From NCBI GenBank assembly GCA_003615045.1, contig ML014172.1:1-64000 (forward strand): 64,000 nt of DNA, in the 5' to 3' direction. The notes under the pieces are model-generated. The model had not been told where the DNA came from and did not search any database. It saw only the letters and a program-made list of their open reading frames with translations. Shown here piece by piece: positions 1 through 8,132 of this stretch (position 1 is its first letter; every line of letters begins with the position of its first letter). Source of the stretch: Caulochytrium protostelioides. Taxonomy: Eukaryota > Chytridiomycota > Caulochytriomycetes > Caulochytriales > Caulochytriaceae. The position numbers and the translations under genes are program-made.

Positions 1-1761
1 TGGATGGCCGGGCTCGATGAAGGCCGGATGGAACCGGGGAATCCTCAACGTTTTGGAAGTCTGAATGATGGCCCGCACTCATTGACTGCTGGTGATGGCT
101 TGATTGGACCGGACTTTGTACCGGTGCCGAACCCCGAGTTCACACCAGCCATGTACACAGGATCGTTCTCTGCTCAGGTCCCCTCTGGTCAGTTACGCGA
201 CGATATCGGGTCACTGGGTGATCCATATAGGTATTCCCAGGACCCCTCTGGATATTGGGGCGATCCATTCACCGCCGTTCCGCCACAGATGTATCCAACA
301 TTCAATGCTGGCAATGGTTTGGGTTACAATCCCAATTCTGGATCTGAGAATCTTCTGTTTACCGCCGACCCACCAGACATGGTCCCAGCAAATGTTCATA
401 ACAGGGGGTTGGACGTCAAACTCTTACAGCCGAAGCCATTTTACATCAGTAGGTCTAGTTCGATTCATTCAGCTCCAACCCGACCTCCCCGGAAACGTAA
501 ACGTATGACCGCGCCCGCAGTTGCGTCCGAAGAGCCCCTGGTACTCGAAGAAAAAACGAAGAAATACTGGAAATTATTGCCAACAGACGGTACAGGCCTG
601 AGCCAACTTGGCATTCACTTCGAACTCAGTATCAGAAGTCTGGTTGAAAAGCTTGATCAAGGTGTGACAGATGAGGCTTTTTTGAATGATCTCTTCAAAT
701 TACCGAACGCGCCTCATAAAGAGAACTTCCAGTATCCCGACTTGATCGGTTTTAACGCCGCTGTTCTCAGGTGTATTGCGGACTCTTCCAGCCCAGATCT
801 TCCTGAGGGGTCGGAGGGAAGCGAAGGCCATCATGATATACTCCTTTCCACTGCGGAATATATCAAAAGGATGCAGAAGGTGCTCATCGCCTGGTGGAAC
901 GTTCATCAATGTGATCGGCGAAAGCTGGAATTGACGTGGGACACGATTGCCACCTTTATATATTTCCAGCATTTGATAGAGCGAGGACGAGATTACAGAC
1001 CGAATTTCCCGTCTGCGACGAACATAAAACAACATGCCCCATCAGAGAAGAAGCCCCAACCAAAAGTGACCAACAATGAACCGACGAAAGCCAACAGATC
1101 ACACAGGGGAGTACAGTGGGAACAAAAGACGGACTCACGGAAAAACCATATGTTTAAAAAGCTGGAAGCGTGGGTATCGGAGTGCAAGGAGTATCTGGTA
1201 GATGTTTTTGAAATCGAGCCCACTGAGCACCACACTCTTCCCGGGTTGATCAGAGAGTACGTCGAAAAACGTAAACAGAACACAGAGGCCGCCCGACTGT
1301 CGAGCTTGTTCACCAAAAACACGAGTACAAGCGAGTTTGAAGAAGGCGCCAAGGACGTCGCTTTCACTGCCCTGAAGCGAAGACGTGAAGCGTTTGATCT
1401 AACAACCACTCATCTAAGAGATCAACTCGAATTCTCGCGAAACCTACACCCTTCCAGTGCATTTGCTCATTTGAAGAGTCCGCGCCAAGTGCTGTCGCTA
1501 CTTGAGGAAGAGCGGCGTACAAATGTCGATCTGTTTCGGGCTGCCGTGAGCTCGTTCAATGAGCTGGTTTCGATTTTCCCGTTTTCCGGGGTCGGGGTTC
1601 CGCTAAAAAAGATTGAGAATCCCTCAGATGCCCTCAAGGATCTTCAGTTGATCAATTCTCCCCTAACCGACCTAATACCCGAGGCACCTTCTGCTCTTCA
1701 TGCGGCTAACAAAGTTCGGCCGCCCATTCATATATTCACGCTTCAAAAATCCCGAGTTTAG
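1..1761 (+). CDS. Unknown protein, AT-richer ORF at window edge
   Basis: An open frame of 585 codons runs from an ATG at base 4 to TAG at 1759. The window begins three bases earlier, so the true start may lie outside it. I do not recognise a family. The first 150 residues are Gly, Pro, Tyr and Asn-rich and look disordered. A basic stretch PPRKRKRM near residue 163 could be a nuclear localisation signal. Residues 185-335 and 370-500 look folded and mainly helical, with charged segments such as SRKNHMFKKLEAWVSECKEY. Codon third positions are much richer in A and T than in the GC-rich genes further on, so transfer or residence in a mobile element is possible. It lies next to the Fanzor fragments, but nothing in its sequence ties it to them. 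The length and absence of stops argue for a real gene; function is unknown. Confidence 0.6.
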   Translation, partial: WMAGLDEGRMEPGNPQRFGSLNDGPHSLTAGDGLIGPDFVPVPNPEFTPAMYTGSFSAQVPSGQLRDDIGSLGDPYRYSQDPSGYWGDPFTAVPPQMYPTFNAGNGLGYNPNSGSENLLFTADPPDMVPANVHNRGLDVKLLQPKPFYISRSSSIHSAPTRPPRKRKRMTAPAVASEEPLVLEEKTKKYWKLLPTDGTGLSQLGIHFELSIRSLVEKLDQGVTDEAFLNDLFKLPNAPHKENFQYPDLIGFNAAVLRCIADSSSPDLPEGSEGSEGHHDILLSTAEYIKRMQKVLIAWWNVHQCDRRKLELTWDTIATFIYFQHLIERGRDYRPNFPSATNIKQHAPSEKKPQPKVTNNEPTKANRSHRGVQWEQKTDSRKNHMFKKLEAWVSECKEYLVDVFEIEPTEHHTLPGLIREYVEKRKQNTEAARLSSLFTKNTSTSEFEEGAKDVAFTALKRRREAFDLTTTHLRDQLEFSRNLHPSSAFAHLKSPRQVLSLLEEERRTNVDLFRAAVSSFNELVSIFPFSGVGVPLKKIENPSDALKDLQLINSPLTDLIPEAPSALHAANKVRPPIHIFTLQKSRV

Positions 1762-1847
1762 GGGTTTACCCGGAGATTCCGGAGCCGGGTGACAGTATGT
1801 TTCACCGCCATTCGCTTCCCCATTGGACGTCGTGAGACCGCTTTAAT

Positions 1848-1850
<3 letters not shown>

Positions 1851-1890
<40 letters not shown>
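1851..1890. repeat. (CT)20 dinucleotide microsatellite
   Basis: An uninterrupted run of about twenty CT units lies 90 bases after the stop of the edge ORF. It is a simple microsatellite; no function is claimed. Confidence 0.95.
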
Positions 1891-1894
<4 letters not shown>

Positions 1895-2104
1895 CATCTT
1901 TAGTTTAGTTGAATGCCACCAGGTGGCCCACCGATCGGCCGCGGCCCCATGACGTCACGTTCAACCGCGTGAAAAAAGCTTATTTCCGGCCGGGTGAGGC
2001 CGTGCGTCGATGCCGGCGGAGGACGTCCCTCCATCGTCGCTTCCCTCACGGAAACGACCCAACCGCATTCCCCTGTGAGCGACGATGACCACCGACGGGA
2101 CCAC

Positions 2105-2255
2105 GCGCCACCGAGAGAGAGAGAGAGAAAGGACGATGGCCGACGACGGGCGGCCGCTGGTCTTGCCCGGGGCTGCAGCGCTGTGCCGCAAGTCTGACGG
2201 GCCTGGCGAGGCAGCGTCCGATGTTGAGGATGGGATTGAGATGGCGGTTTACAAA
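2105..2255 (-). mobile_element. Fanzor family 3'-end fragment, inverted (copy C)
   Basis: Read on the minus strand, bases 2255 down to about 2200 encode FVNRHLNPILNIGRCLA. This is clearly related to the NRD-HAALNIRRCLA tail of the two plus-strand copies downstream. The similarity continues past the end of the coding part into non-coding sequence, where a CCCGGGCAAG block is shared with the longest copy, and fades near 2105 at a CTCGGTGG block that matches the 3' boundary of the other copies. In RuvC-III of TnpB/Fanzor nucleases the motif is RDxNAAxNI; here the Asp is replaced by His and the Ala pair by Pro-Ile, so it is dead. Only the last 150 bases of an element remain. Confidence 0.55.
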
Positions 2256-2369
2256 CCTGCTGATCCTGGTGAAACCTGCTGATCCTGGTGAAACCTGCTG
2301 ATCCTGGTGAAACCTGCTGATCCTGGTGAAACCTGCTGATCCTGGTGGAAAGTGCTGATCCTGGTGGAG
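2256..2369. repeat. 19-bp minisatellite, six copies
   Basis: Six head-to-tail copies of a 19-base unit (CCTGCTGATCCTGGTGAAA) occupy 2256-2369. The first four are identical; the last two carry substitutions (GGTGGAA, then AGTGCTG and GGTGGAG). The array directly abuts the inverted Fanzor fragment and lies 60 bases before the next plus-strand fragment, so it sits between two facing pieces of the same element family. A 19-base period is not a multiple of three, so it is not an in-frame protein repeat. It may have arisen by slippage in an element sequence (inference). Confidence 0.95.
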
Positions 2370-2430
2370 CGTAAGCTCCTTCTTTTAAGCTGGGTGACGG
2401 CACTTGGGGACCGGTTCCTTGGGGGCGGCG

Positions 2431-2760
2431 GCCGGCCGAGCCGACGCCGGCCTCCCCGGTCCGTACAACCCGGGTGTATGCTCAGACGCATGTGACCCTG
2501 AAACCCGGTCAACGCCGGCACCAGGGAACCGTGGTCCGAGGGTTGCTGGGGTCTGAAGCCACCAACGGCCATGAAGCTGTCCACAGCAAGTGGGTGAACC
2601 GCGATCTCCATGCCGCGTTGACCATCCGACGCTGTCTGGCCTGACCGGACAGACCGACAACGCTGTGCCGCAACCCCAGGCCAGGCCGCCTGCAGCCCGT
2701 GGTCGGCAAGCTCACCCGACGATGCACCGAATGTGAGACTGCCTCGGTGGGGGATCTCTG
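2431..2760 (+). mobile_element. Fanzor family 3'-end fragment (copy A)
   Basis: This piece matches bases 6290-6620 of the longer copy B along its whole length. It starts at a RuvC-I-like block (ADAGLPGPYN), passes through RGLLGSEATNGHEAVHSKW and ends WVNRDLHAALTIRRCLA with a TGA at 2641-2643. The last block corresponds to RuvC motif III (RDxNAAxNI) of TnpB/Fanzor nucleases. The stretch that should hold RuvC-II and the zinc ribbon cysteines is missing, exactly as in copy B. About 115 bases of shared non-coding sequence follow, ending at ACTGCCTCGGTGG; in OMEGA systems the guide RNA comes from this side. The 5' half of the element is absent. Confidence 0.65.
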
Positions 2761-2904
2761 GGGGGCACCACGGAAGGCATGGTGCATCGCGTGAGGTGCC
2801 AGGATGGACCTGTATATACGACCGCGTAACGAAATTGAGCAAAAAAATATATAAATACAAAGTGCAGGATGCCTGAAGTTCGAGTCACGCATCCGAAGGA
2901 TTGT

Positions 2905-3180
2905 TCAGATGTTGAAGCCCATGTCGCGCATGCACTGTTGGTGGGCCTGAATGAGGTCCTTGCATGCCACCTCAGCACGATCACCGGCGGCAAACACGCA
3001 GTCGTCGCGGCGACGGCGGGTCTCGGGGCAAGCGCAGCATGGCTTGCACTTGGGCTGACTGCCGGATGCCGGAGCAGGCGACGCTGTCGCCGCTGTGCGC
3101 GGCGTGACTGGGCAGGCAGCTTGACCGGCCGCAGCGGAGGCAGCCGGCGAAGCTGTTGGCACCGATGCGGAATTACCCAT
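2905..3180 (-). CDS. COX17: Cytochrome c oxidase copper chaperone Cox17
   Basis: A 91-residue protein whose last 50 residues are a clear Cox17: KCKPCCACPETRRRRDDC followed by ACKDLIQAHQQCMRDMGF. Cox17 carries Cu(I) in the mitochondrial intermembrane space and hands it to Sco1 and Cox11 for cytochrome oxidase assembly. The copper-binding pair is Cys48-Cys49. The twin CX9C helices are Cys51/Cys61 and Cys73/Cys83, which are oxidised by Mia40 during import. I chose the ATG at 3180 because it gives a length nearest the family (about 65-70 residues) plus a Ser/Ala/Pro-rich N-terminal extension of 43 residues; an upstream in-frame start at 3246 adds 22 residues. Met-Gly-Asn-Ser at the N-terminus also fits an N-myristoylation site, which would be odd for this protein. 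It lies between Fanzor fragments but has ordinary host codon use. Confidence 0.92.
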   Translation of the reverse strand: MGNSASVPTASPAASAAAGQAACPVTPRTAATASPAPASGSQPKCKPCCACPETRRRRDDCVFAAGDRAEVACKDLIQAHQQCMRDMGFNI

Positions 3181-3848
3181 GGCAGGAGCGGGCGGCGAGA
3201 ACAAACGGAACTGGGCTAGCGTCCTGGCGCGGCTAACGAGCTGCAAAGACAGCGGATGGGTATGTTGTCAACGGGGTTGTTCTAAAAGCGCGGTGGGCGA
3301 AGGGGACGGTGTGGTGAAGAGCCAGCTACGAGGTCAGGTCGCGATGCCGCGGGTGCTTCCGTGGCCAAGATCCGACACCGACATCCGCCGGTGTGCTCGG
3401 AACCACCGTTTATTGTGGCGGTTAGTTAGCACTGGTTTTTAAAGTCCAGTTGCATGTCGTGATACAAGGATGCCCTCATCATTCCTATACGGGGATCCTC
3501 CCCTACCAAAAAGGAAGACGGCGGACGCCGACGCTGCCGAGGTTGCTCTTGTCCCGGTACCCAACCAACCGTCCAGCTCCAGTCCGGGTGCCACGTCGCA
3601 CTACGATGGTCCCCCTTTTTAGTGTCCTGTGTTGCGTGGGCAATGGGTGGCGACGCCACGTCGCCTCCAAGCTCGACCTGTGGCGTCGCGGTGATCGTGG
3701 TGCGAAACCCCTTCTTTCCCTAAAAAATAATATCCTTGTATATATACATGTATATATAAACCATTGCAATAAATGGTCTTAAATCAAGCCCAGTTTCCTG
3801 CTGGACCCAGACAGCGTGTTCGACTTTCATAAATCCATCGAAAAGTTT

Positions 3849-3896
3849 TATGGAACTAACTAAATGGAACTATGGAACTATGGAACTAACTAAATA
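3849..3896. repeat. Short tandem repeat, TATGGAACTA-type
   Basis: Four imperfect copies of a TATGGAAC(TAACTAAA) unit follow one another, in two versions with and without the TAACTAAA segment. It lies in the AT-richer part of the intergenic region upstream of the long Fanzor copy. Confidence 0.8.
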
Positions 3897-4245
3897 GTTG
3901 CTCCGGGAGATGGTGACCCTTTGCCAGAGGGTGAACAAACGCCACCTGCTGAGCGTACGGAAAGCGGCTTTGGCATCCTTGAAAAGCCGGGATCCACAAA
4001 CGGAGCAGCGTTCCATCTACAGCCGCGTCCAAACGCCGCCTCGGACCTGCGTGCATACACTCAATCAGTGTAATTCGTGGATCTCTGGCAAAAGTATTGG
4101 ATGCGAAGATTGCCAAATATTATTGACGAACGGGAGACAAAAAACTCTGCAAGCGCCTACCACGGCCACGCGTGCGCTGCCAACCATCCCTACCATGGTG
4201 GCGTTCGTCTGACAGCTCGACGTCTTCTATAAACCGGGCGTGAAC

Positions 4246-4246
<1 letters not shown>

Positions 4247-4292
<46 letters not shown>
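4247..4292. repeat. (GAT)15 trinucleotide microsatellite
   Basis: About fifteen perfect GAT units. It falls in a gene-free stretch, so despite the 3-base period there is no sign that it encodes poly-Asp. Confidence 0.95.
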
Positions 4293-4293
<1 letters not shown>

Positions 4294-4908
4294 GCGAATT
4301 GATGGTCGGGATCGTCGGGATTGTCCCATCGTCGGAGCTCGTATCGCAGACCCCATGGCCCCCATACGCCGCAGCCCTCCTACCCACCTTCCTGTAATCT
4401 GTACACAGTCACGGCGCCGCAGGGGCCGTTGAAGTGGAACCCCGTTGAGAAGTCGCGGGACTGCCCGGCGTACGGCAGCCGCTTCAGCTGCAAGGGCATG
4501 CTGGTGCAGGGCCTGTGAAGGGCAACATGACCCCGTAGTAATTCCCTGTGTCCGTTCGCACACCCCGATGCGACGCCGTCGCATCCGCCGCTGGGCCGCC
4601 CGCTCGCGATTCGCGACGAAGCCCGGAGTGGGGTTCAGTTCTGTGTCGTCAGATTCCAGATTCTGCGTTTATTTAACATATAAAAGACAACTCGATCGAC
4701 ATCAGATTTGGCTCCTTTGGGGAACTAGTGCACGCCGTCATTTCCAAGGGTCCCTCACATGTGTTCCAGTATCATCGTTCAAATCTCATTGATAGCACAT
4801 CCTACACTTTCTGGCGAGCGACATCCTTCAATCGTCCGGCGCCTGCGGGCGGCTACAGTCTGAGTGTCCGGCGATCGCCGACCGCCAATACTTAGACGCC
4901 GGCGTCGG

Positions 4909-4928
4909 GATCTCCGGATCCGGAGATC
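4909..4928. repeat. Perfect 20-bp palindrome
   Basis: GATCTCCGGATCCGGAGATC reads identically on both strands. It lies near the 5' end of the long Fanzor copy and could be part of an element end or a protein-binding site (inference). Confidence 0.9.
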
Positions 4929-5160
4929 GGTCCCTGCGGTTCCAGCTGTGACTTGGCGATCCGTTCCCGGGATTCCTTTCGTCCGCCAGTCAAGGGGGGT
5001 TTCCTGGCCCGGCCGTCCGTGGGATTTCCCTCGGTCGCCGGTCGTCAGGTTTCCCCCACCCCAAAGTCACAGTCACAATAGTCACTTTTCCCTTCACACC
5101 ACCTGCCCGGTGCATACCAAACTGGCTGACGCTGAGAGCGTCAATGTCGACAGTACTGAC

Positions 5161-5229
5161 GACACCAGCGACACCAGCGATGTCAGCACCGACGACACCA
5201 GCGATGTCAGCACCGACGACACCAGCGTC
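5161..5229. repeat. 24-bp in-frame repeat encoding Asp-Thr-Ser-Asp-Val-Ser-Thr-Asp
   Basis: Two full copies and two partial copies of a 24-base unit lie inside the N-terminal coding part of the long Fanzor copy. The period keeps frame and gives an acidic, Ser/Thr-rich linker just before the basic patch. Confidence 0.85.
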
Positions 5230-6684
5230 GACAGCGTCCCCGCGAAGCGCCGTCGACCCGGCCGTGCCGAGAAGCTGAAAGAGCGCAATAACCAAACGGA
5301 GACGGTGGTCAAGGCTGCGCTGTTAAAGTACCTGCAAAGCAAGGACAAACGGCTGTTCCGAGACGCCATCCACGCAAGCGTGGAGGCTTTCTCTTACCGC
5401 TACTACATCGCCAGCATCGCGCTGTTCAGTGTGCTCAAGCGATGTCTCAACGGCGTCGAGGACCTCATGGCAGCGGAGCTGCCTGACCTGACCAAACTGA
5501 GCTCCTATCAGCAGCTCATGCTGGGCGTCGCAAGCGCCAGGACGCCAGATCCTTACGTGCGCGATTACTATCGGGCTTACCCGCTGCTGGCCGCGCGATT
5601 GCCCACGCAGCGCCACCCCGGCGATAGCAACATGGACACATTCGGCGCGACCAAGTACAAGACCAATCTGTCCCATCATTTCCAGCTCAGCTTCGAGATC
5701 ACGAAGTACGTGCGCGTCTTCCAGGCGGCCAGCGGCCCGACGGACCCGCAGTTTGTCTGAATGTGATATCGCAGCTGCGGCTGGAAGCCGCGTCGGGACT
5801 GGCCCGCCGTCACGCGGTCGCCGCTCCTGGAGCAGACGGTGGCCGCGTGCTGCCGCCTGCTGGGCATCGTGGTGGACCAACAAGCGCCCAGTCGCTGGCT
5901 GAAAAGGAAGGACACCTTGCCCCATCTCGTGCGTCACGCGTTTCTCGTCTGACGATATATGGAAATCGCTGAGCAGAGGGCCGTCATCGTCGTGCCGGTG
6001 GCCCAGCGGGGCGTCCAATTCATCGCGATCGACACCCGCGTGCTCCATGGCTTGTTGATGGAACTCAAGCGGGGGGCCTGCACCCCCAAGACCTTCAGGG
6101 CCATGGCCCCGCCAGAGCGGTGGGCGGCCACCCTGGCATTCCGCAAGCTGGAAGGCAAGGACCACTCGTTCACCGGCACCGTCGACAGCGACGGGATCAG
6201 CATGTGCGTCCACAGGAGTGGGGCGAGCGCTTGCTCGACGGCGCCGACGCGGGTCAACCCGCCTCGCCGTGCTCGCGCGGGTGCTTCCGCGACCGAGCCG
6301 ACGCCGGCCACCCCGGCCCGCACAACCTGGGTGTATGCCCAGACGACTGTGGCCCTGACACCTGGTCCACACCGGCGCCAGGGAATCTTGGTTCGAGGGT
6401 TGCTGGGGTCTGACGCCGCCCCGGCCATGAAGCCACCTACAGCACGTTGGTGAACCGCGATCGCCATGCCGCGTTGAACATCCGACGCTGCCTGGCCTGA
6501 CCCGCCAGACCGGAGGCCCTGTGCCGCAATCCCGGGCAAGCGCTCCCTGCGGTCCGTGGTCGGCACCGTCATCCGACAATCGAACCAAAATGCTGGCTGC
6601 CTCGGTGGTGCCCCCCCCCAGGGGTTCCCCCCCGAGGGCATACGGTGGGTCAGTCGATGCGACCACGTTAAACCAAGTATAGAG

Positions 6685-7629
6685 TTAGTTCCGGAAAAAC
6701 TTGAGCACATCTCTCGCCGCACGGCCGAGCGGACTCCACATCTTGGCTTGCGAGGCCGGCGCCGCCTCCGTGGACTGCGGCGTCGTCGCTGGCGACGCCG
6801 TCGCTGCGGGACGGCCATCCGAGTCGGTGGTGGGCGCGGCCGGCGCGGCGTCGGTCGCTGCGGAAGCGTCCGTGGCCGCGGCACGCGGGGCAGCGCGGGC
6901 GAAATGAGGCAAGGGGAAGCGGTGGCGGTGCGGGTCGCCGGCGTAGCCCGAGCCGAGCGGCAGAAAGTCGCCCGGGCGCACGGGGTCGATGCCGTCCAAG
7001 CGCCGGGCGCCGTCGTAGACATCGAGACTCGCTTGATACGCCATAATGGCTTTGCGGAGCGAGACTTCCTGCTGCTTCAGACGGCGGCTCTCGGCATCGC
7101 TGAGGTCGGCCCGGGGCACCAGGCGGACGGACGCCTGCGGCGCGCCCGTGCGCGGGTCGTAGGTGGTCACGGGCTCATGGGCGTACCGTTGCCGCTCGAC
7201 GTCGCGCAGCTGCTGGAACAGCGCGGGAAGCTGCAGCGACGCCAGGCCGGCGACGGTGTCCTGCGGGTTACCGACAAATTCAAGAATGGCGACGGGCGAC
7301 TTGTCAGCCGGGTCGAAACCGGCACGCAGCAGCCGCGTGTAGCCACCGTCCATACCGCGGTATCGCTGGGCGAGCACCTGCCGCATCTTGGGCAGCGTCT
7401 GGTCGTGCTGGCGCAGCTGGGAGGCGAGCAGATCGAGCTGCGCCGGCGTGCTCGTCTTCGCCGCATCGATCAGGCGCTCCGCATCATGCTGAATGAATTG
7501 CGCCTTGGCGAGGGTGGTGGTCAGCCGCTCGTGCAACACGAGCTGCGTCAGCATCGTTTTCTTCATGGCCAGTCGGTGCGTCACCGACCGGTTGAGCTTC
7601 TTGGCCCACGCGGGGCGTGCGTGCTTCAT
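6685..7629 (-). CDS. MRPL17: Mitochondrial large-subunit ribosomal protein bL17m
   Basis: A 314-residue protein opening MKHARPAWAKKLNRSVTHRLAM, the bacterial L17 signature (M-H-R---KLNR---HR-AM), followed by TMLTQLVLHERLTTTLAKAQ, which matches the conserved L17 helix at the polypeptide exit-tunnel side of the large subunit. Residues 1-125 form the L17 core (YTRLLRAGFDPADKSPVAILEFVG). Residues 125-225 are a fungal-type extension, and the last 90 are an Ala/Pro/Thr-rich tail ending in a short amphipathic helix (GRAARDVLKFFRN). Bacterial L17 is about 120-130 residues; yeast Mrpl8 is about 240, so an extension is normal but this one is long. The Met at 7629 is the natural start because the L17 motif begins at once. 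No separate targeting peptide is evident. The gene ends about 60 bases from the boundary of the broken Fanzor copy. Confidence 0.9.
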   Translation of the reverse strand: MKHARPAWAKKLNRSVTHRLAMKKTMLTQLVLHERLTTTLAKAQFIQHDAERLIDAAKTSTPAQLDLLASQLRQHDQTLPKMRQVLAQRYRGMDGGYTRLLRAGFDPADKSPVAILEFVGNPQDTVAGLASLQLPALFQQLRDVERQRYAHEPVTTYDPRTGAPQASVRLVPRADLSDAESRRLKQQEVSLRKAIMAYQASLDVYDGARRLDGIDPVRPGDFLPLGSGYAGDPHRHRFPLPHFARAAPRAAATDASAATDAAPAAPTTDSDGRPAATASPATTPQSTEAAPASQAKMWSPLGRAARDVLKFFRN

Positions 7630-8099
7630 GGTGGCCGGTCTGAGCGGAAAGGGCGGCGGGAGGGAAGCTCGGCGAGGAACGGCGAGGCAAGCAAAAGCCC
7701 TGGCGAGGCGATTCCGTTGGAGCCGAGCAGGGCGCGTCCTCCAAGTCCTCCAGGGCCACGTCCCTCAGTGACCAAGACAAGCCCAAGCCGGGCGCTTGAT
7801 CGGCGTCACGTCACGTCGCGGTACGCCACGTCACGCGTGCAGCGGCCGCACACAGCTGCGCGAAAACAGAGAAACACCCCTGTCGTCGGTGGAGCTGGCG
7901 GCTGTCGTGTGTTGTGCGACGGCGGCACGCCGCGTGCAGGCGCGGGGCCGTCTGTTTCGGACGGGTGCTGCGGCGCAGAGGCGCCAGGGATGGGTTCTTC
8001 GGTGCGCGGCGCCGGAAGGGTCGGAAGGGTCGCTGGAGGCCGGGGGTGGCGGTCGGAGCGGCTCGAGGCCGTATCGCGCGATAGCGACAAGACGAGGGA

Positions 8100-8132
<33 letters not shown>

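Larger units (their letters stand above)
3181..4862. other. Intergenic stretch with simple repeats, no supported gene
   Basis: Between COX17 and the long Fanzor copy I find no convincing gene. It holds an AT-rich patch (TATATATACATGTATATATA near 3738-3757), a short tandem repeat at 3849-3896 and a GAT microsatellite at 4247-4292. Two stretches look faintly coding on the plus strand: 3898-4020, and 4400-4515 ending at a TGA at 4516. Neither has a usable start, a recognisable domain or conserved neighbours, so they are at most decayed fragments. Confidence 0.6.
4863..6625 (+). mobile_element. Fanzor-type nuclease element, internally deleted and broken (copy B)
   Basis: The longest copy of a Fanzor-like (eukaryotic TnpB relative, OMEGA nuclease) element. 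An N-terminal part reads open to a TGA at 5758 with a basic PAKRRRPGRAEKLKER patch and a helical block (ETVVKAALLKYL, FRDAIHASVEAFSYRYY). No ATG opens it, so its start is lost or lies in a missing exon. Coding similarity continues in another frame, with a further stop near 5950, through WLKRKDTLPHLVRHAF and MEIAEQRAVIVVPV to SFTGTVDSDGISMCVH, resembling the FTG-TDG block of Fanzors. A RuvC-I-like ADAGHPGPHN block then jumps directly to RGLLGSDA and LVNRDRHAALNIRRCLA (RuvC-III), TGA at 6498. RuvC-II and the zinc ribbon are missing. Non-coding similarity to copy A runs to about 6625. There are at least two stops or frame changes plus the internal deletion, so it is inactive. Confidence 0.7.

Noticed and set aside
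2256-2369. Tandem array considered as a CRISPR-like repeat
   Set aside because: Units are directly adjacent without spacers; it is a simple minisatellite in eukaryotic DNA.
2877-2900. GTTCGAGTC suggested a tRNA T-loop downstream of a Fanzor fragment
   Set aside because: The flanks do not fold into a cloverleaf, and the sequence runs straight into the end of COX17.
5323-6666. Minus-strand frame of 447 codons over the long Fanzor copy
   Set aside because: Recognisable RuvC-III and FTG-TDG blocks lie on the plus strand; the minus reading has no domain and is Arg/Gly/Val-biased.
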